This document shows positions 1-4,831 of a stretch of 5,964 nucleotides of DNA, piece after piece. The notes under the pieces were generated by a model. The model was not told the origin of the DNA and did no database searches. It saw only the letters and a program-made list of their open reading frames with translations. Made by a program: the position numbers and the translations under genes. Positions within the stretch are counted from its first letter, which is position 1. Each line of letters begins with the position of its first letter. Origin of the DNA: Chloroflexota bacterium (GTDB lineage Bacteria; Chloroflexota; Dehalococcoidia; SZUA-161; SpSt-899); the NCBI GenBank assembly GCA_018725425.1, contig QLUL01000074.1, positions 1 to 5,964 of the forward strand, read 5' to 3'.

Positions 1-531
<531 letters not shown>

Positions 532-539
532 GTCTGATG

Positions 540-544
540 CCTCC
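540..544 (-). promoter_or_regulatory. Ribosome binding site of the CoA-binding protein gene
   Basis: GGAGG on the minus strand, 8 nt before the ATG at 531. It fixes the start of the 133-aa protein. Confidence 0.75.
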
Positions 545-554
545 GTTTCAGATT

Positions 555-572
555 GAGATCCGCCGGGATCTC
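555..572. repeat. Perfect inverted repeat in the leader of the CoA-binding/mnmA operon
   Basis: GAGATCC (555-561) and GGATCTC (566-572) form a perfect 7-bp inverted repeat around GCCG. It lies between the proposed -10 element (587-592) and the Shine-Dalgarno sequence (540-544), so it would be transcribed in the 5' leader. It could be an operator or a leader hairpin; nothing in the sequence chooses between them. Confidence 0.5.
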
Positions 573-586
573 GGTCTTCATACTAT

Positions 587-615
587 AATATAGCATATAG
601 TACTGCTAACCCCAA
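587..615 (-). promoter_or_regulatory. Probable sigma70-type promoter for the CoA-binding protein/mnmA operon
   Basis: Read on the minus strand: TTGGGG (610-615), a 17-bp spacer, then TATATT (587-592). The -10 matches consensus at 5 of 6 positions and the -35 at only 3 of 6. The surrounding 581-602 is strongly AT-rich, and overlapping alternative -10 hexamers exist (TATTAT, TATAGT). The start would fall near 580, giving a leader of about 50 nt. Confidence 0.4.
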
Positions 616-651
616 AACACATCCTCGCCTTTACTCAGCCAGTGGTTGATA

Positions 652-693
652 GCCACCTGCCTGCCTGGCATCGGACGGGCAGGTGGCAGGCAG
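652..693. repeat. GC-rich palindromic repeat (CTGCC-rich)
   Basis: GCCACCTGC (652-660) pairs perfectly with GCAGGTGGC (679-687). Overlapping it, CTGCCTGCC (657-665) pairs perfectly with GGCAGGCAG (685-693). The two pairings are alternatives around the same core, so the element is a nested double palindrome with internal CCTG/CAGG reiteration. It resembles the short mobile palindromes scattered between genes in many environmental bacterial genomes. No coding role is visible. Confidence 0.6.
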
Positions 694-710
694 AGTCCAC
701 AGAGAAACGG

Positions 711-772
711 GTAGGGTGTAGGGGGTAGTAGGTAGCGTGTAGCCTTCCTACTTCCCTAGTCCCTACACGCTA
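711..772. repeat. GTAG-rich inverted repeat
   Basis: TAGCGTGTAG (733-742) and CTACACGCTA (763-772) form a perfect 10-bp stem around a 20-nt loop. Just 5' of it (711-732) are several GTAGG-type units, and the loop and 3' side contain partial complements such as CCTAC and CCCTA. The whole stretch can therefore form longer imperfect alternatives. It is non-coding, between two minus-strand genes. It could be a miniature palindromic element or help end transcription from the ATPase gene. Confidence 0.5.
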
Positions 773-785
773 ATTTGAACCCCTG

Positions 786-808
786 GGCCTGCGGCCGGGG
801 GGCAGGCC
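786..808. repeat. GC-rich inverted repeat just 3' of the ATPase gene
   Basis: GGCCTGC (786-792) and GCAGGCC (802-808) form a perfect 7-bp stem around a 9-nt G-rich loop, 8 bp beyond the ATPase stop codon. Its position suggests a 3'-end hairpin for the minus-strand ATPase transcript. On that strand it is not followed by a T run, so it is not a canonical intrinsic terminator. Confidence 0.4.
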
Positions 809-815
809 TGAGTGG

Positions 816-2744
816 TTACGATTGCCGTTGGCTGCGTGAACTCTTGTATCGAATCAACCTGGAAGAATTTAACACCACTCCAACCGAGGCAATGTTGTGT
901 AACACCGCTGCCATTACCGGCCCCACCATCCCGGCGATCGCCAGGTACATCCCCACAGCGTTAAGCCCCAACGAGAATAGGTAAATATTCATTTTGATAG
1001 TCCGCAGGGCTCTACGACCCAGAAGAATTGCCTGAGCAGCCTGTGCCAGATCGTCGCCCAACAGGGCAATGTCAGCCGCCTCGATGGCGGCATCGCTCCC
1101 GATCACCCCCATGGCAATGCCGACATCGGCGGTGGCCAAAGCCGGAGCATCGTTGATCCCATCTCCAATGACCGCGACTTTATACTGCTGCTTCAGCCGC
1201 TTCACCGTGTTTACCTTGTCTTCTGGTAACTGGTCGGCGGCAAAGTCACTGATCCCTGCCAGCGAGGCGATAGCCTCAGCAGTGCGGGGGTTATCGCCGG
1301 TGAGCATCACCATTCTCTTCACGCCGGACTCTTTTAAGGCGGTGATCGCCTGGTGCGTCCCTTCCCGCAACACGTCGGCAACGCTGATCACCCCCAGAAA
1401 GCGGTCATTCTCAGCAAGCAGCAAACAGGTCTCCCCATTCGCCTCCTTGGCGAGCAGATACTCCTCTGCCTGTTGCGGCAAGGCGATCTGCTGGTCAGCT
1501 AAGAGTTTTCTGTTACCCAGGATCACCGTTTGCTCGCTTGCATAGGCCACCACCCCGCGGCCCAAGATGACCTGAAAGTCGCTCGGGTCGGGAACCTTAA
1601 GCCCAAGCTCCTGGGCTTTGTTAATGATTGCCTTGGCCAGCGGATGCTCGGAGAATTTCTCGGCAATGGCTGCCCGGATAAGAACATCTCGTTGAGTCTT
1701 CTTGCTAAAACTCCTGATCTCGGTCACCTGCGGGTTGCCATAGGTGAGGGTCCCGGTCTTATCAACCACCACCGCATTCACCCGACCAGCCGCCTCGAGG
1801 CTCCTCCCTCCTTTGATCAGGATGCCGCGTCGGGCAGCGTTGCCGATGGCGGCGATCACTGCAGTCGGGGTCGCCAGCACCAGGGCACAAGGACAGGCCA
1901 CAATCAATACCGTGATTGCCTTGATTACGTCACCAGTAGCGAAATAAGTGATAAGTGCAATGCCCAGAATCAGCGGGGTAAAGTATTTAGCGAACCGATC
2001 GGCGACCCGCTGCGTCGGGGCTTTGTCCGCCTGCGCCTCCTCTACCAGCTTAATTATGTGCGCCAGCGTGGTCTCTTGCCCGATCTTGGTCGTCTCGATC
2101 TCTAAGACACCCAATTCGTTGAGCGTCCCCTCAAATACTTCATCTCCCACACCCACCTCTACCGGAATGGATTCTCCGGTAAGAGGGGCTTGATTGACCG
2201 CACCCTGCCCGAAGGCCACCACCCCGTCTACCGGAATGCGCTCGCACGGTTTGACCAGCACCCTATCCCCGAGTTGAACCTCCTCGATCGGCAGCACCAT
2301 CTCTCCATCAGCGCGGCGCACCCTCGCCGTCTTCGGTTTCAGATCCAGCAATGCACGGATCGCGTTGCCTGTCTTAGCCACAGTGATATTTTCCAGCAGC
2401 TCACCCACATGCATGATGAAGACTACGATCGCTCCAGCAATATATTCTTCGATGAAGAGCGAGGCAATCAGGGCGATGCTGATCAGCACGCCGACGTTCA
2501 TGTCCTTGCGCAACAGCCCTTTTACCGCCCCAAAAACGATTGGGACTCCCCCTACCAGGGCCGCCAGCAAGACAAGATCGAGGCCGAAGACTTCGCGCAC
2601 CAGACCTGTTTCCCCCAGGACTATGAGCAATCCCACCACACCGGGCAGGAGAAATCCCCTGTATTTGAGGCTCAGGCCCTTTCCTTTCGATCTATCATGG
2701 CCGGGATGGCAACTTTCACAACTTCGGCCCGTTGGTTCTTTCAT
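816..2744 (-). CDS. Heavy-metal-translocating P1B-type ATPase (efflux pump), 642 aa
   Basis: This inner-membrane ATPase exports a transition-metal ion using an aspartyl-phosphate intermediate. Residues are numbered from the start chosen here. TGES is at 189-192 (actuator), CPC at 284-286 in a transmembrane helix (ion site, P1B hallmark), DKTGTLT at 328-334 (phosphorylated Asp328), SEHPLA at 365-370 (nucleotide-domain HP) and GDGIND at 527-532 (hinge). Hydrophobic helices lie near 30-45, 56-75, 85-115, 257-295 and 590-628. There is no N-terminal HMA domain; instead a short Cys/His cluster, C9-x2-C12-H13-x2-H16. The last helix reads HNIAS...VVLNS rather than the Cu-type MxxSS or the Zn-type DxG, so the metal is not assignable from motifs. 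The csoR gene upstream favours Cu(I). The ATG at 2744 has GAGGAG just upstream. An in-frame ATG at 2786 adds 14 aa but lies in a repeat and lacks a Shine-Dalgarno sequence. Confidence 0.93.
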   Translation of the reverse strand: MKEPTGRSCESCHPGHDRSKGKGLSLKYRGFLLPGVVGLLIVLGETGLVREVFGLDLVLLAALVGGVPIVFGAVKGLLRKDMNVGVLISIALIASLFIEEYIAGAIVVFIMHVGELLENITVAKTGNAIRALLDLKPKTARVRRADGEMVLPIEEVQLGDRVLVKPCERIPVDGVVAFGQGAVNQAPLTGESIPVEVGVGDEVFEGTLNELGVLEIETTKIGQETTLAHIIKLVEEAQADKAPTQRVADRFAKYFTPLILGIALITYFATGDVIKAITVLIVACPCALVLATPTAVIAAIGNAARRGILIKGGRSLEAAGRVNAVVVDKTGTLTYGNPQVTEIRSFSKKTQRDVLIRAAIAEKFSEHPLAKAIINKAQELGLKVPDPSDFQVILGRGVVAYASEQTVILGNRKLLADQQIALPQQAEEYLLAKEANGETCLLLAENDRFLGVISVADVLREGTHQAITALKESGVKRMVMLTGDNPRTAEAIASLAGISDFAADQLPEDKVNTVKRLKQQYKVAVIGDGINDAPALATADVGIAMGVIGSDAAIEAADIALLGDDLAQAAQAILLGRRALRTIKMNIYLFSLGLNAVGMYLAIAGMVGPVMAAVLHNIASVGVVLNSSRLIRYKSSRSQRQS

Positions 2745-2747
2745 CTG

Positions 2748-2753
2748 CTCCTC
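2748..2753 (-). promoter_or_regulatory. Ribosome binding site deciding the ATPase start
   Basis: GAGGAG on the minus strand, ending 3 nt before ATG 2744 (5 nt if the GAGG core is used). The spacing is short but usable. The alternative start at 2786 is preceded by repeat sequence with no purine-rich site. Confidence 0.55.
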
Positions 2754-2759
2754 ACTTAT

Positions 2760-2894
2760 CTTGACATTGTCACATTTCCATGTCATTGCGAGGAGCTCAA
2801 GCGACGAAGCAATCCCTTCATTGGAGATTGCTTCGCTTCGCTCGCAATGACAGAAAGAAATCCATTGGCTACCACCTAATCTGACAATGTCAAG
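2760..2894. repeat. 13-bp inverted pair of self-palindromic sites flanking the hairpin repeat
   Basis: CTTGACATTGTCA (2760-2772) and its exact reverse complement (2882-2894) flank the 2781-2852 hairpin element. Each arm contains the 11-bp palindrome TGACA-A/T-TGTCA. The left arm lies just upstream of the chosen ATPase start; the right arm lies 28 bp 3' of the csoR stop codon. They might be paired protein-binding sites, the outer ends of a larger mobile palindrome, or an RNA stem in the csoR-ATPase transcript. The right arm also supplies a perfect TTGACA on the minus strand (2888-2893), but no good -10 hexamer follows it at 16-18 bp. Confidence 0.5.
2781..2852. repeat. Short hairpin repeat, copy 1 (TGTCATTGCG-ended, MITE/REP-like)
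   Basis: A 72-bp element with perfect 12-bp terminal inverted repeats, TGTCATTGCGAG (2781-2792) and CTCGCAATGACA (2841-2852). It has an inner stem of CGAAGCAATC (2805-2814) with GATTGCTTCG (2826-2835). It lies in the csoR-ATPase gap and, with 2825-2853, shares an identical 29-bp right end with copy 2. It is too short to encode a transposase and would need one in trans. Repeats with TGTCATTGCGAG ends are widespread in unrelated bacterial genomes. Its left end creates the spurious upstream ATG for the ATPase. Confidence 0.8.
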
Positions 2895-2922
2895 TTATAT
2901 AATCATGTAATTCAGCATCTCT

Positions 2923-3189
2923 TCAATGGAGAAACCGCGCCAGAGATTCCTTCAGTTTGGCAATCGCCTTCTCTCCCGAGCCCTCTTCGATGGCCGCCAC
3001 GATACAGGTGTCCAGGTGATCCTCGAGGATAATCCTTCCTATTTGGTCCAGGGCGGCGCGGACGGCCGAGATCTGCAAGAGAACCTCCGGACAGTCTCGG
3101 TCTCCTTCCACCATGCGTCCGATGGCTCGTACGTGCCCCTCGACCTTGCTCAGTCTGTCCGCTACTTCCTGATGCGCCTTCTCATGCAT
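2923..3189 (-). CDS. csoR: CsoR-family metal-sensing transcriptional repressor, 88 aa
   Basis: This all-helical DUF156-family protein works as a dimer or tetramer, binds operator DNA without metal and releases it on metal binding. The Cu(I)-site pattern Cys-His-Cys is present as C33, H58 and C62, with spacings of 25 and 4 as in mycobacterial CsoR (C36, H61, C65). FrmR and RcnR differ at the last position (Glu or His). The family signature RLSKVEGHVRAIGRMVE is at residues 12-28 and the length is typical. The ATG at 3189 has a strong GAGGAGG site at 3194-3200. An in-frame ATG at 3261 lies upstream of the predicted transcription start (about 3235) and has no Shine-Dalgarno sequence, so it is rejected. 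The ATPase follows 178 bp downstream. His2 and His6 near the N terminus leave a nickel/cobalt RcnR-like role possible, but Cu(I) is favoured. Confidence 0.88.
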   Translation of the reverse strand: MHEKAHQEVADRLSKVEGHVRAIGRMVEGDRDCPEVLLQISAVRAALDQIGRIILEDHLDTCIVAAIEEGSGEKAIAKLKESLARFLH

Positions 3190-3193
3190 CGCT

Positions 3194-3200
3194 CCTCCTC
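3194..3200 (-). promoter_or_regulatory. Ribosome binding site of csoR
   Basis: GAGGAGG on the minus strand, 4 nt before ATG 3189. It decides the start in favour of the 88-aa protein over the longer reading from 3261. Confidence 0.75.
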
Positions 3201-3213
3201 CGGTCTTGTGGTA

Positions 3214-3235
3214 ATCCCCTCGGTGGGGAGGGGAT
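3214..3235. promoter_or_regulatory. Candidate CsoR operator (G/C-tract palindrome)
   Basis: ATCCCCTC (3214-3221) and GAGGGGAT (3228-3235) form a perfect 8-bp inverted repeat around GGTGGG. CsoR/RcnR-family operators are known for G/C tracts bounded by AT-containing inverted repeats. This site covers the predicted transcription start (about 3235) and the start of the csoR leader, a good place for autorepression. Which protein binds is inferred from the adjacent csoR gene. Confidence 0.6.
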
Positions 3236-3241
3236 AAATCA

Positions 3242-3270
3242 AATATAGCACACTCTGTCATCTTTGTAAA
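3242..3270 (-). promoter_or_regulatory. Sigma70-type promoter of csoR (and probably the ATPase)
   Basis: Read on the minus strand: TTTACA (3265-3270), exactly 17 bp, then TATATT (3242-3247). Each hexamer matches consensus at 5 of 6 positions. Transcription should begin near 3235, giving a leader of about 46 nt before ATG 3189. Confidence 0.75.
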
Positions 3271-3305
3271 GATAACGATAGTGTTTTGTAAAAATCACTG
3301 CACTG

Positions 3306-3406
3306 TGTCATTGCGGGGAGCATAGCGGTTGTGAGGCGTAGCCGAAGCAAGCTCCGCAATCTCAAGCTAGGATGGAATAGATTGCTTCGCTTCGCTCGCA
3401 ATGACA
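3306..3406. repeat. Short hairpin repeat, copy 2 (TGTCATTGCG-ended)
   Basis: About 101 bp, starting TGTCATTGCGGGGAGC and ending with the same 29 bp (3379-3407) found at 2825-2853 in copy 1. Perfect terminal complementarity is 10 bp (TGTCATTGCG with CGCAATGACA). The interior is longer and different from copy 1, with internal pairing potential between GCTTGC- and GCAAGC-type segments. Both copies are in the same orientation and bracket csoR with its promoter. It starts about 35 bp upstream of the csoR -35 hexamer. Confidence 0.75.
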
Positions 3407-3504
3407 GCCAAGGTTGGGTAATGATTTATGCGGTTAACTAGAATTGAATCACCTAAAATGCAACCGAAATGGGGAAAATCTAGCCGGGCCAATTGTTCTA
3501 TAAG

Positions 3505-3573
3505 GCGGTCAGGTTTATGGAGAGGATGGATATGTACTCAAGGGACGAGTATCTTGACCGCTCTGCGGTCAAG
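3505..3573 (+). other. Putative structured RNA segment: stem-loops with alternative pairing
   Basis: GCGGTCAGG (3505-3513) can pair with CTTGACCGC (3553-3561; nine pairs, one G-U) and enclose a small hairpin, TACTC/GAGTA (3535-3539 with 3547-3551). Alternatively CTTGACCGC pairs perfectly with GCGGTCAAG (3565-3573) around a TCT loop. These are mutually exclusive and lie directly before a strong intrinsic terminator on the same strand. No match to a known riboswitch core was recognised. It could be a small RNA 3' part, a regulatory leader, or chance structure in decayed mobile DNA. A reading frame beginning at 3493 crosses it but shows no recognisable protein before about 3612. Confidence 0.35.
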
Positions 3574-3615
3574 CGGGAGGAAGGGTTGGGTGAACCCTCA
3601 GCCTCCGCATTTTTT
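3573..3615 (+). terminator. Rho-independent terminator
   Basis: GCGG(G)AGG (3573-3580) pairs with CCTCCGC (3602-3608) across one bulged G. Inside it AGGGTT (3582-3587) pairs with AACCCT (3593-3598) around GGGTG. The stem is followed by A and six T residues (3610-3615). This is a classical GC-rich hairpin with a U-tract in plus orientation. No intact plus-strand gene precedes it in the window, so the transcript it ends is unknown: perhaps a non-coding RNA starting between about 3409 and 3500. Confidence 0.7.
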
Positions 3616-3892
3616 GTTATTTCATGGCAGTTTCAAAGAGCCAAAGTAGGCTATGACCCCGGAAAGCCAGGGAGAAAGAGCTTTCATCCCCTGCTTTGCT
3701 TTATTTGGCGAAACGGGGGACTTTTTGTGGAGTAAATTCTGCTCTGGCAATAGATATGCCGCCCGAGGGGCAATAGAATTTCTGAAAGAGTGCCTCAAAA
3801 GGCTTCCTTGTGAGATAGTACTGTCAAATGACAGCCACTATTCTCTTTGCTGTGAAGATCATACCGACGATTTGCAACTAACGTTCGGTTGA
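3612..3892 (+). pseudogene. Frameshifted fragment of an IS1380-like transposase
   Basis: Two overlapping plus frames together give one recognisable stretch of a DDE transposase resembling IS1380. The first frame reads QFQRAKVGYDPGKPGRKS followed by FHPLLCFI (to about 3705). One extra T near 3706-3708 then shifts to a second frame reading GETGDFLWSKF, then RGAIEFLKECLKRLP. After that comes a degraded NDSHYS segment where the family's second catalytic Asp would be expected, and a stop at 3890-3892. The family is about 400-450 aa; roughly 90 aa remain, from just after the first catalytic Asp to just past the second. The N-terminal and C-terminal parts are missing, and no terminal inverted repeats were found. 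The family call rests on remembered motif patterns, mainly GYDPxKPGRKSFHPLL and the FLKECLKRLP helix. Confidence 0.62.
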
Positions 3893-3900
3893 TGTATAAT
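3872..3900 (+). promoter_or_regulatory. Sigma70-type promoter for the zinc-ribbon protein gene
   Basis: TTGCAA (3872-3877), a 17-bp spacer, then a perfect TATAAT (3895-3900). Transcription should start near 3907, leaving a 5' leader of about 98 nt before ATG 4005. The -35 and most of the spacer lie inside the end of the transposase remnant, so the remnant's tail now carries this gene's promoter. The leader (3907-4004) shows only weak 4-5 bp pairings. Confidence 0.65.
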
Positions 3901-3991
3901 AGATTTGGTGGTTTCAGTTTAGGTTATCATTTACTCCGTAGATTTATCCGAGTATTGGATGACCAACGCTTTAGCCAACTATTCAAAAGAG

Positions 3992-3998
3992 AGGAGGT
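3992..3998 (+). promoter_or_regulatory. Ribosome binding site of the zinc-ribbon protein gene
   Basis: AGGAGGT, 6 nt before ATG 4005. It is a near-perfect anti-Shine-Dalgarno match and suggests high translation. Confidence 0.8.
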
Positions 3999-4004
3999 CA
4001 TTCA

Positions 4005-4304
4005 ATGAGTTTTCAGGACAAGTCGATCCGGTGTTCCGACTGTGGGGCTACCTTCACTTTCAGCGCTGAGGAACAAGAGCTTTTCCAATCCAGAGGCTAT
4101 ACTAATGAGCCCAAGCGCTGTCCCTCGTGCCGCCAGGCAAGGAAGCCAGAGCGTTACGGAAGCAGCAGCTACGGGTCCCGCCGACAGATGTTTCCCGCAA
4201 AATGTGCCCAGTGCGGCAAGGACACCGAAGTACCCTTTGAACCTCGCGGGAATAAGCCGGTTTACTGTAGCGATTGCTACCGTACAGTCAGACCGAATAG
4301 ATAA
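4005..4304 (+). CDS. Small protein with two zinc ribbons, 99 aa
   Basis: The protein carries eight cysteines as four CxxC knuckles: C10/C13 with C39/C42 form the first predicted zinc ribbon, and C67/C70 with C88/C91 the second. The N-terminal part (IRCSDCGATFTFSAEEQELF, then a GYTNEPKRCPSCR segment) is the 'probable zinc-binding' domain common in small bacterial proteins. The C-terminal KCAQCGKDTEVPFEP with PVYCSDCY is a related treble-clef or ribbon domain often fused to it. A basic, Ser/Tyr/Gly-rich linker (residues 43-62) joins them, which suggests nucleic-acid contact. There is no signal peptide or membrane segment. The molecular function is unknown. It has its own promoter at 3872-3900 and is followed 181 bp later, same strand, by an RRM protein gene, so an RNA- or ribosome-related role is an inference from context. 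Confidence 0.88.
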   Translation: MSFQDKSIRCSDCGATFTFSAEEQELFQSRGYTNEPKRCPSCRQARKPERYGSSSYGSRRQMFPAKCAQCGKDTEVPFEPRGNKPVYCSDCYRTVRPNR

Positions 4305-4315
4305 TGCGGCTTTGA

Positions 4316-4339
4316 CCTCAGGACATATCTGGGCTGAGG
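4316..4339 (+). repeat. Weak hairpin after the zinc-ribbon gene
   Basis: CCTCAG (4316-4321) and CTGAGG (4334-4339) form a 6-bp stem with a 12-nt loop, 11 bp after the stop codon. It is followed by ATAATTAATT rather than a T run, so it is at best a weak or processed 3' end. The rest of the 4305-4485 gap is AT-rich and holds a small GTTAT/ATAAC hairpin (4452-4465) just upstream of the next Shine-Dalgarno sequence. No strong promoter was found there: TTGCAT (4433-4438) and TATAGC (4454-4459) are only 15 bp apart. Confidence 0.35.
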
Positions 4340-4472
4340 ATAATTAATTGGCCCGTGTATGTTCCTAGAGTGTGTTAATGTGTTGTGTCGTTACAAGTCT
4401 CGATACGTGAAGGTGAATCTCAAGATTCCATGTTGCATCACTTTCAAATTAGTTATAGCCATAACGTAATGA

Positions 4473-4478
4473 AAGGAG
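4473..4478 (+). promoter_or_regulatory. Ribosome binding site of the RRM protein gene
   Basis: AAGGAG, 7 nt before ATG 4486. The GTTAT-AGCC-ATAAC hairpin (4452-4465) ends 7 nt upstream and could modulate access to it. Confidence 0.75.
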
Positions 4479-4485
4479 TTTTAAT

Positions 4486-4803
4486 ATGAAGATATATGTT
4501 GGCAACTTATCTTATGATGTCACTGAGGAGGAATTACGCCGAGAATTCCTCGCTTTTGGAAAAGTCGAATCTGTAAATATCATAACGGACAAGTATAGTG
4601 GGCGGCCAAAGGGATTTGGGTTTGTTGAAATGCCATCAGTGTCTGAAGGTCAAGCTGCAATTACTGCTCTCAACGGAAAGACTTTAAAGGATCGGACGCT
4701 GAATGTTAGTGCGGCTCGACCTCGCTCTGATAACAGAGGCGGCGAGTCGTCTGGCAGCAGGAGAGGCGGTGGGTTCGGTGGGGAAAAACATAGAAGATAT
4801 TGA
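4486..4803 (+). CDS. Single-RRM RNA-binding protein with Gly/Arg-rich tail, 105 aa
   Basis: A cytoplasmic protein that should bind single-stranded RNA through one RNA recognition motif. RNP2 is IYVGNL at residues 3-8 and RNP1 is KGFGFVEM at 42-49, with aromatic Tyr4, Phe44 and Phe46 in the RNA-stacking positions. The beta-alpha-beta-beta-alpha-beta fold ends near residue 76 (LNVSAARP). The tail, residues 77-105, is basic and glycine-rich with RGG-like runs (RRGGGFGG), similar to cyanobacterial Rbp proteins that respond to cold. Length and layout match the bacterial RRM family. The gene is visibly more AT-rich than the metabolic genes nearby, and its closest context is the zinc-ribbon gene upstream. 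No target RNA can be inferred. It converges with the 4832-5710 gene across 28 bp without an obvious terminator hairpin. Confidence 0.93.
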   Translation: MKIYVGNLSYDVTEEELRREFLAFGKVESVNIITDKYSGRPKGFGFVEMPSVSEGQAAITALNGKTLKDRTLNVSAARPRSDNRGGESSGSRRGGGFGGEKHRRY

Positions 4804-4831
4804 ATCGCCGCGTATCATGCAGCAGGCCGGC

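Noticed and set aside
711..742. CRISPR-like or tandem repeat array of GTAG units
   Set aside because: Unit lengths are irregular and there are no spacers; it is better described as part of a GTAG-rich inverted repeat.
2745..2786. Longer ATPase start at ATG 2786
   Set aside because: This ATG lies at the end of a mobile hairpin repeat, has no Shine-Dalgarno sequence, and the extra 14 residues show no domain.
2190..2879. 229-codon plus-strand open frame opposite the ATPase
   Set aside because: It is the antisense shadow of the ATPase gene, runs through the hairpin repeat, and its translation has no recognisable motif. The same holds for other plus-strand frames across 1069-2193.
2888..2893. 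Separate minus-strand promoter for the ATPase using TTGACA
   Set aside because: The -35 is perfect, but the hexamers at 16-18 bp spacing (such as TAGCCA and AGCCAA) are poor -10 elements.
3190..3261. Longer CsoR start at ATG 3261
   Set aside because: It lies upstream of the predicted transcription start, within the -10/-35 spacer, and has no ribosome binding site; CsoR proteins normally begin near the 3189 start.
3505..3615. Assignment to a known riboswitch class (T-box, guanidine, cobalamin, TPP, SAM and others considered)
   Set aside because: None of the conserved core sequences I know is present, so only a generic structured segment plus terminator is claimed.
3428..3649. 73-codon plus-strand open frame
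   Set aside because: No ribosome binding site or family motif, and it covers the stem-loops and terminator. It is not credible as a protein gene.
3821..3834. Palindrome CTGTCA-AA-TGACAG as an operator or element end
   Set aside because: It resembles the TGTCA/TGACA ends of the hairpin repeats, but it lies inside the transposase remnant, has no partner, and could be chance.
4042..4347. 101-codon plus-strand frame overlapping the zinc-ribbon gene
   Set aside because: Out-of-frame shadow; the 4005 frame has eight well-spaced cysteines and a strong ribosome binding site.
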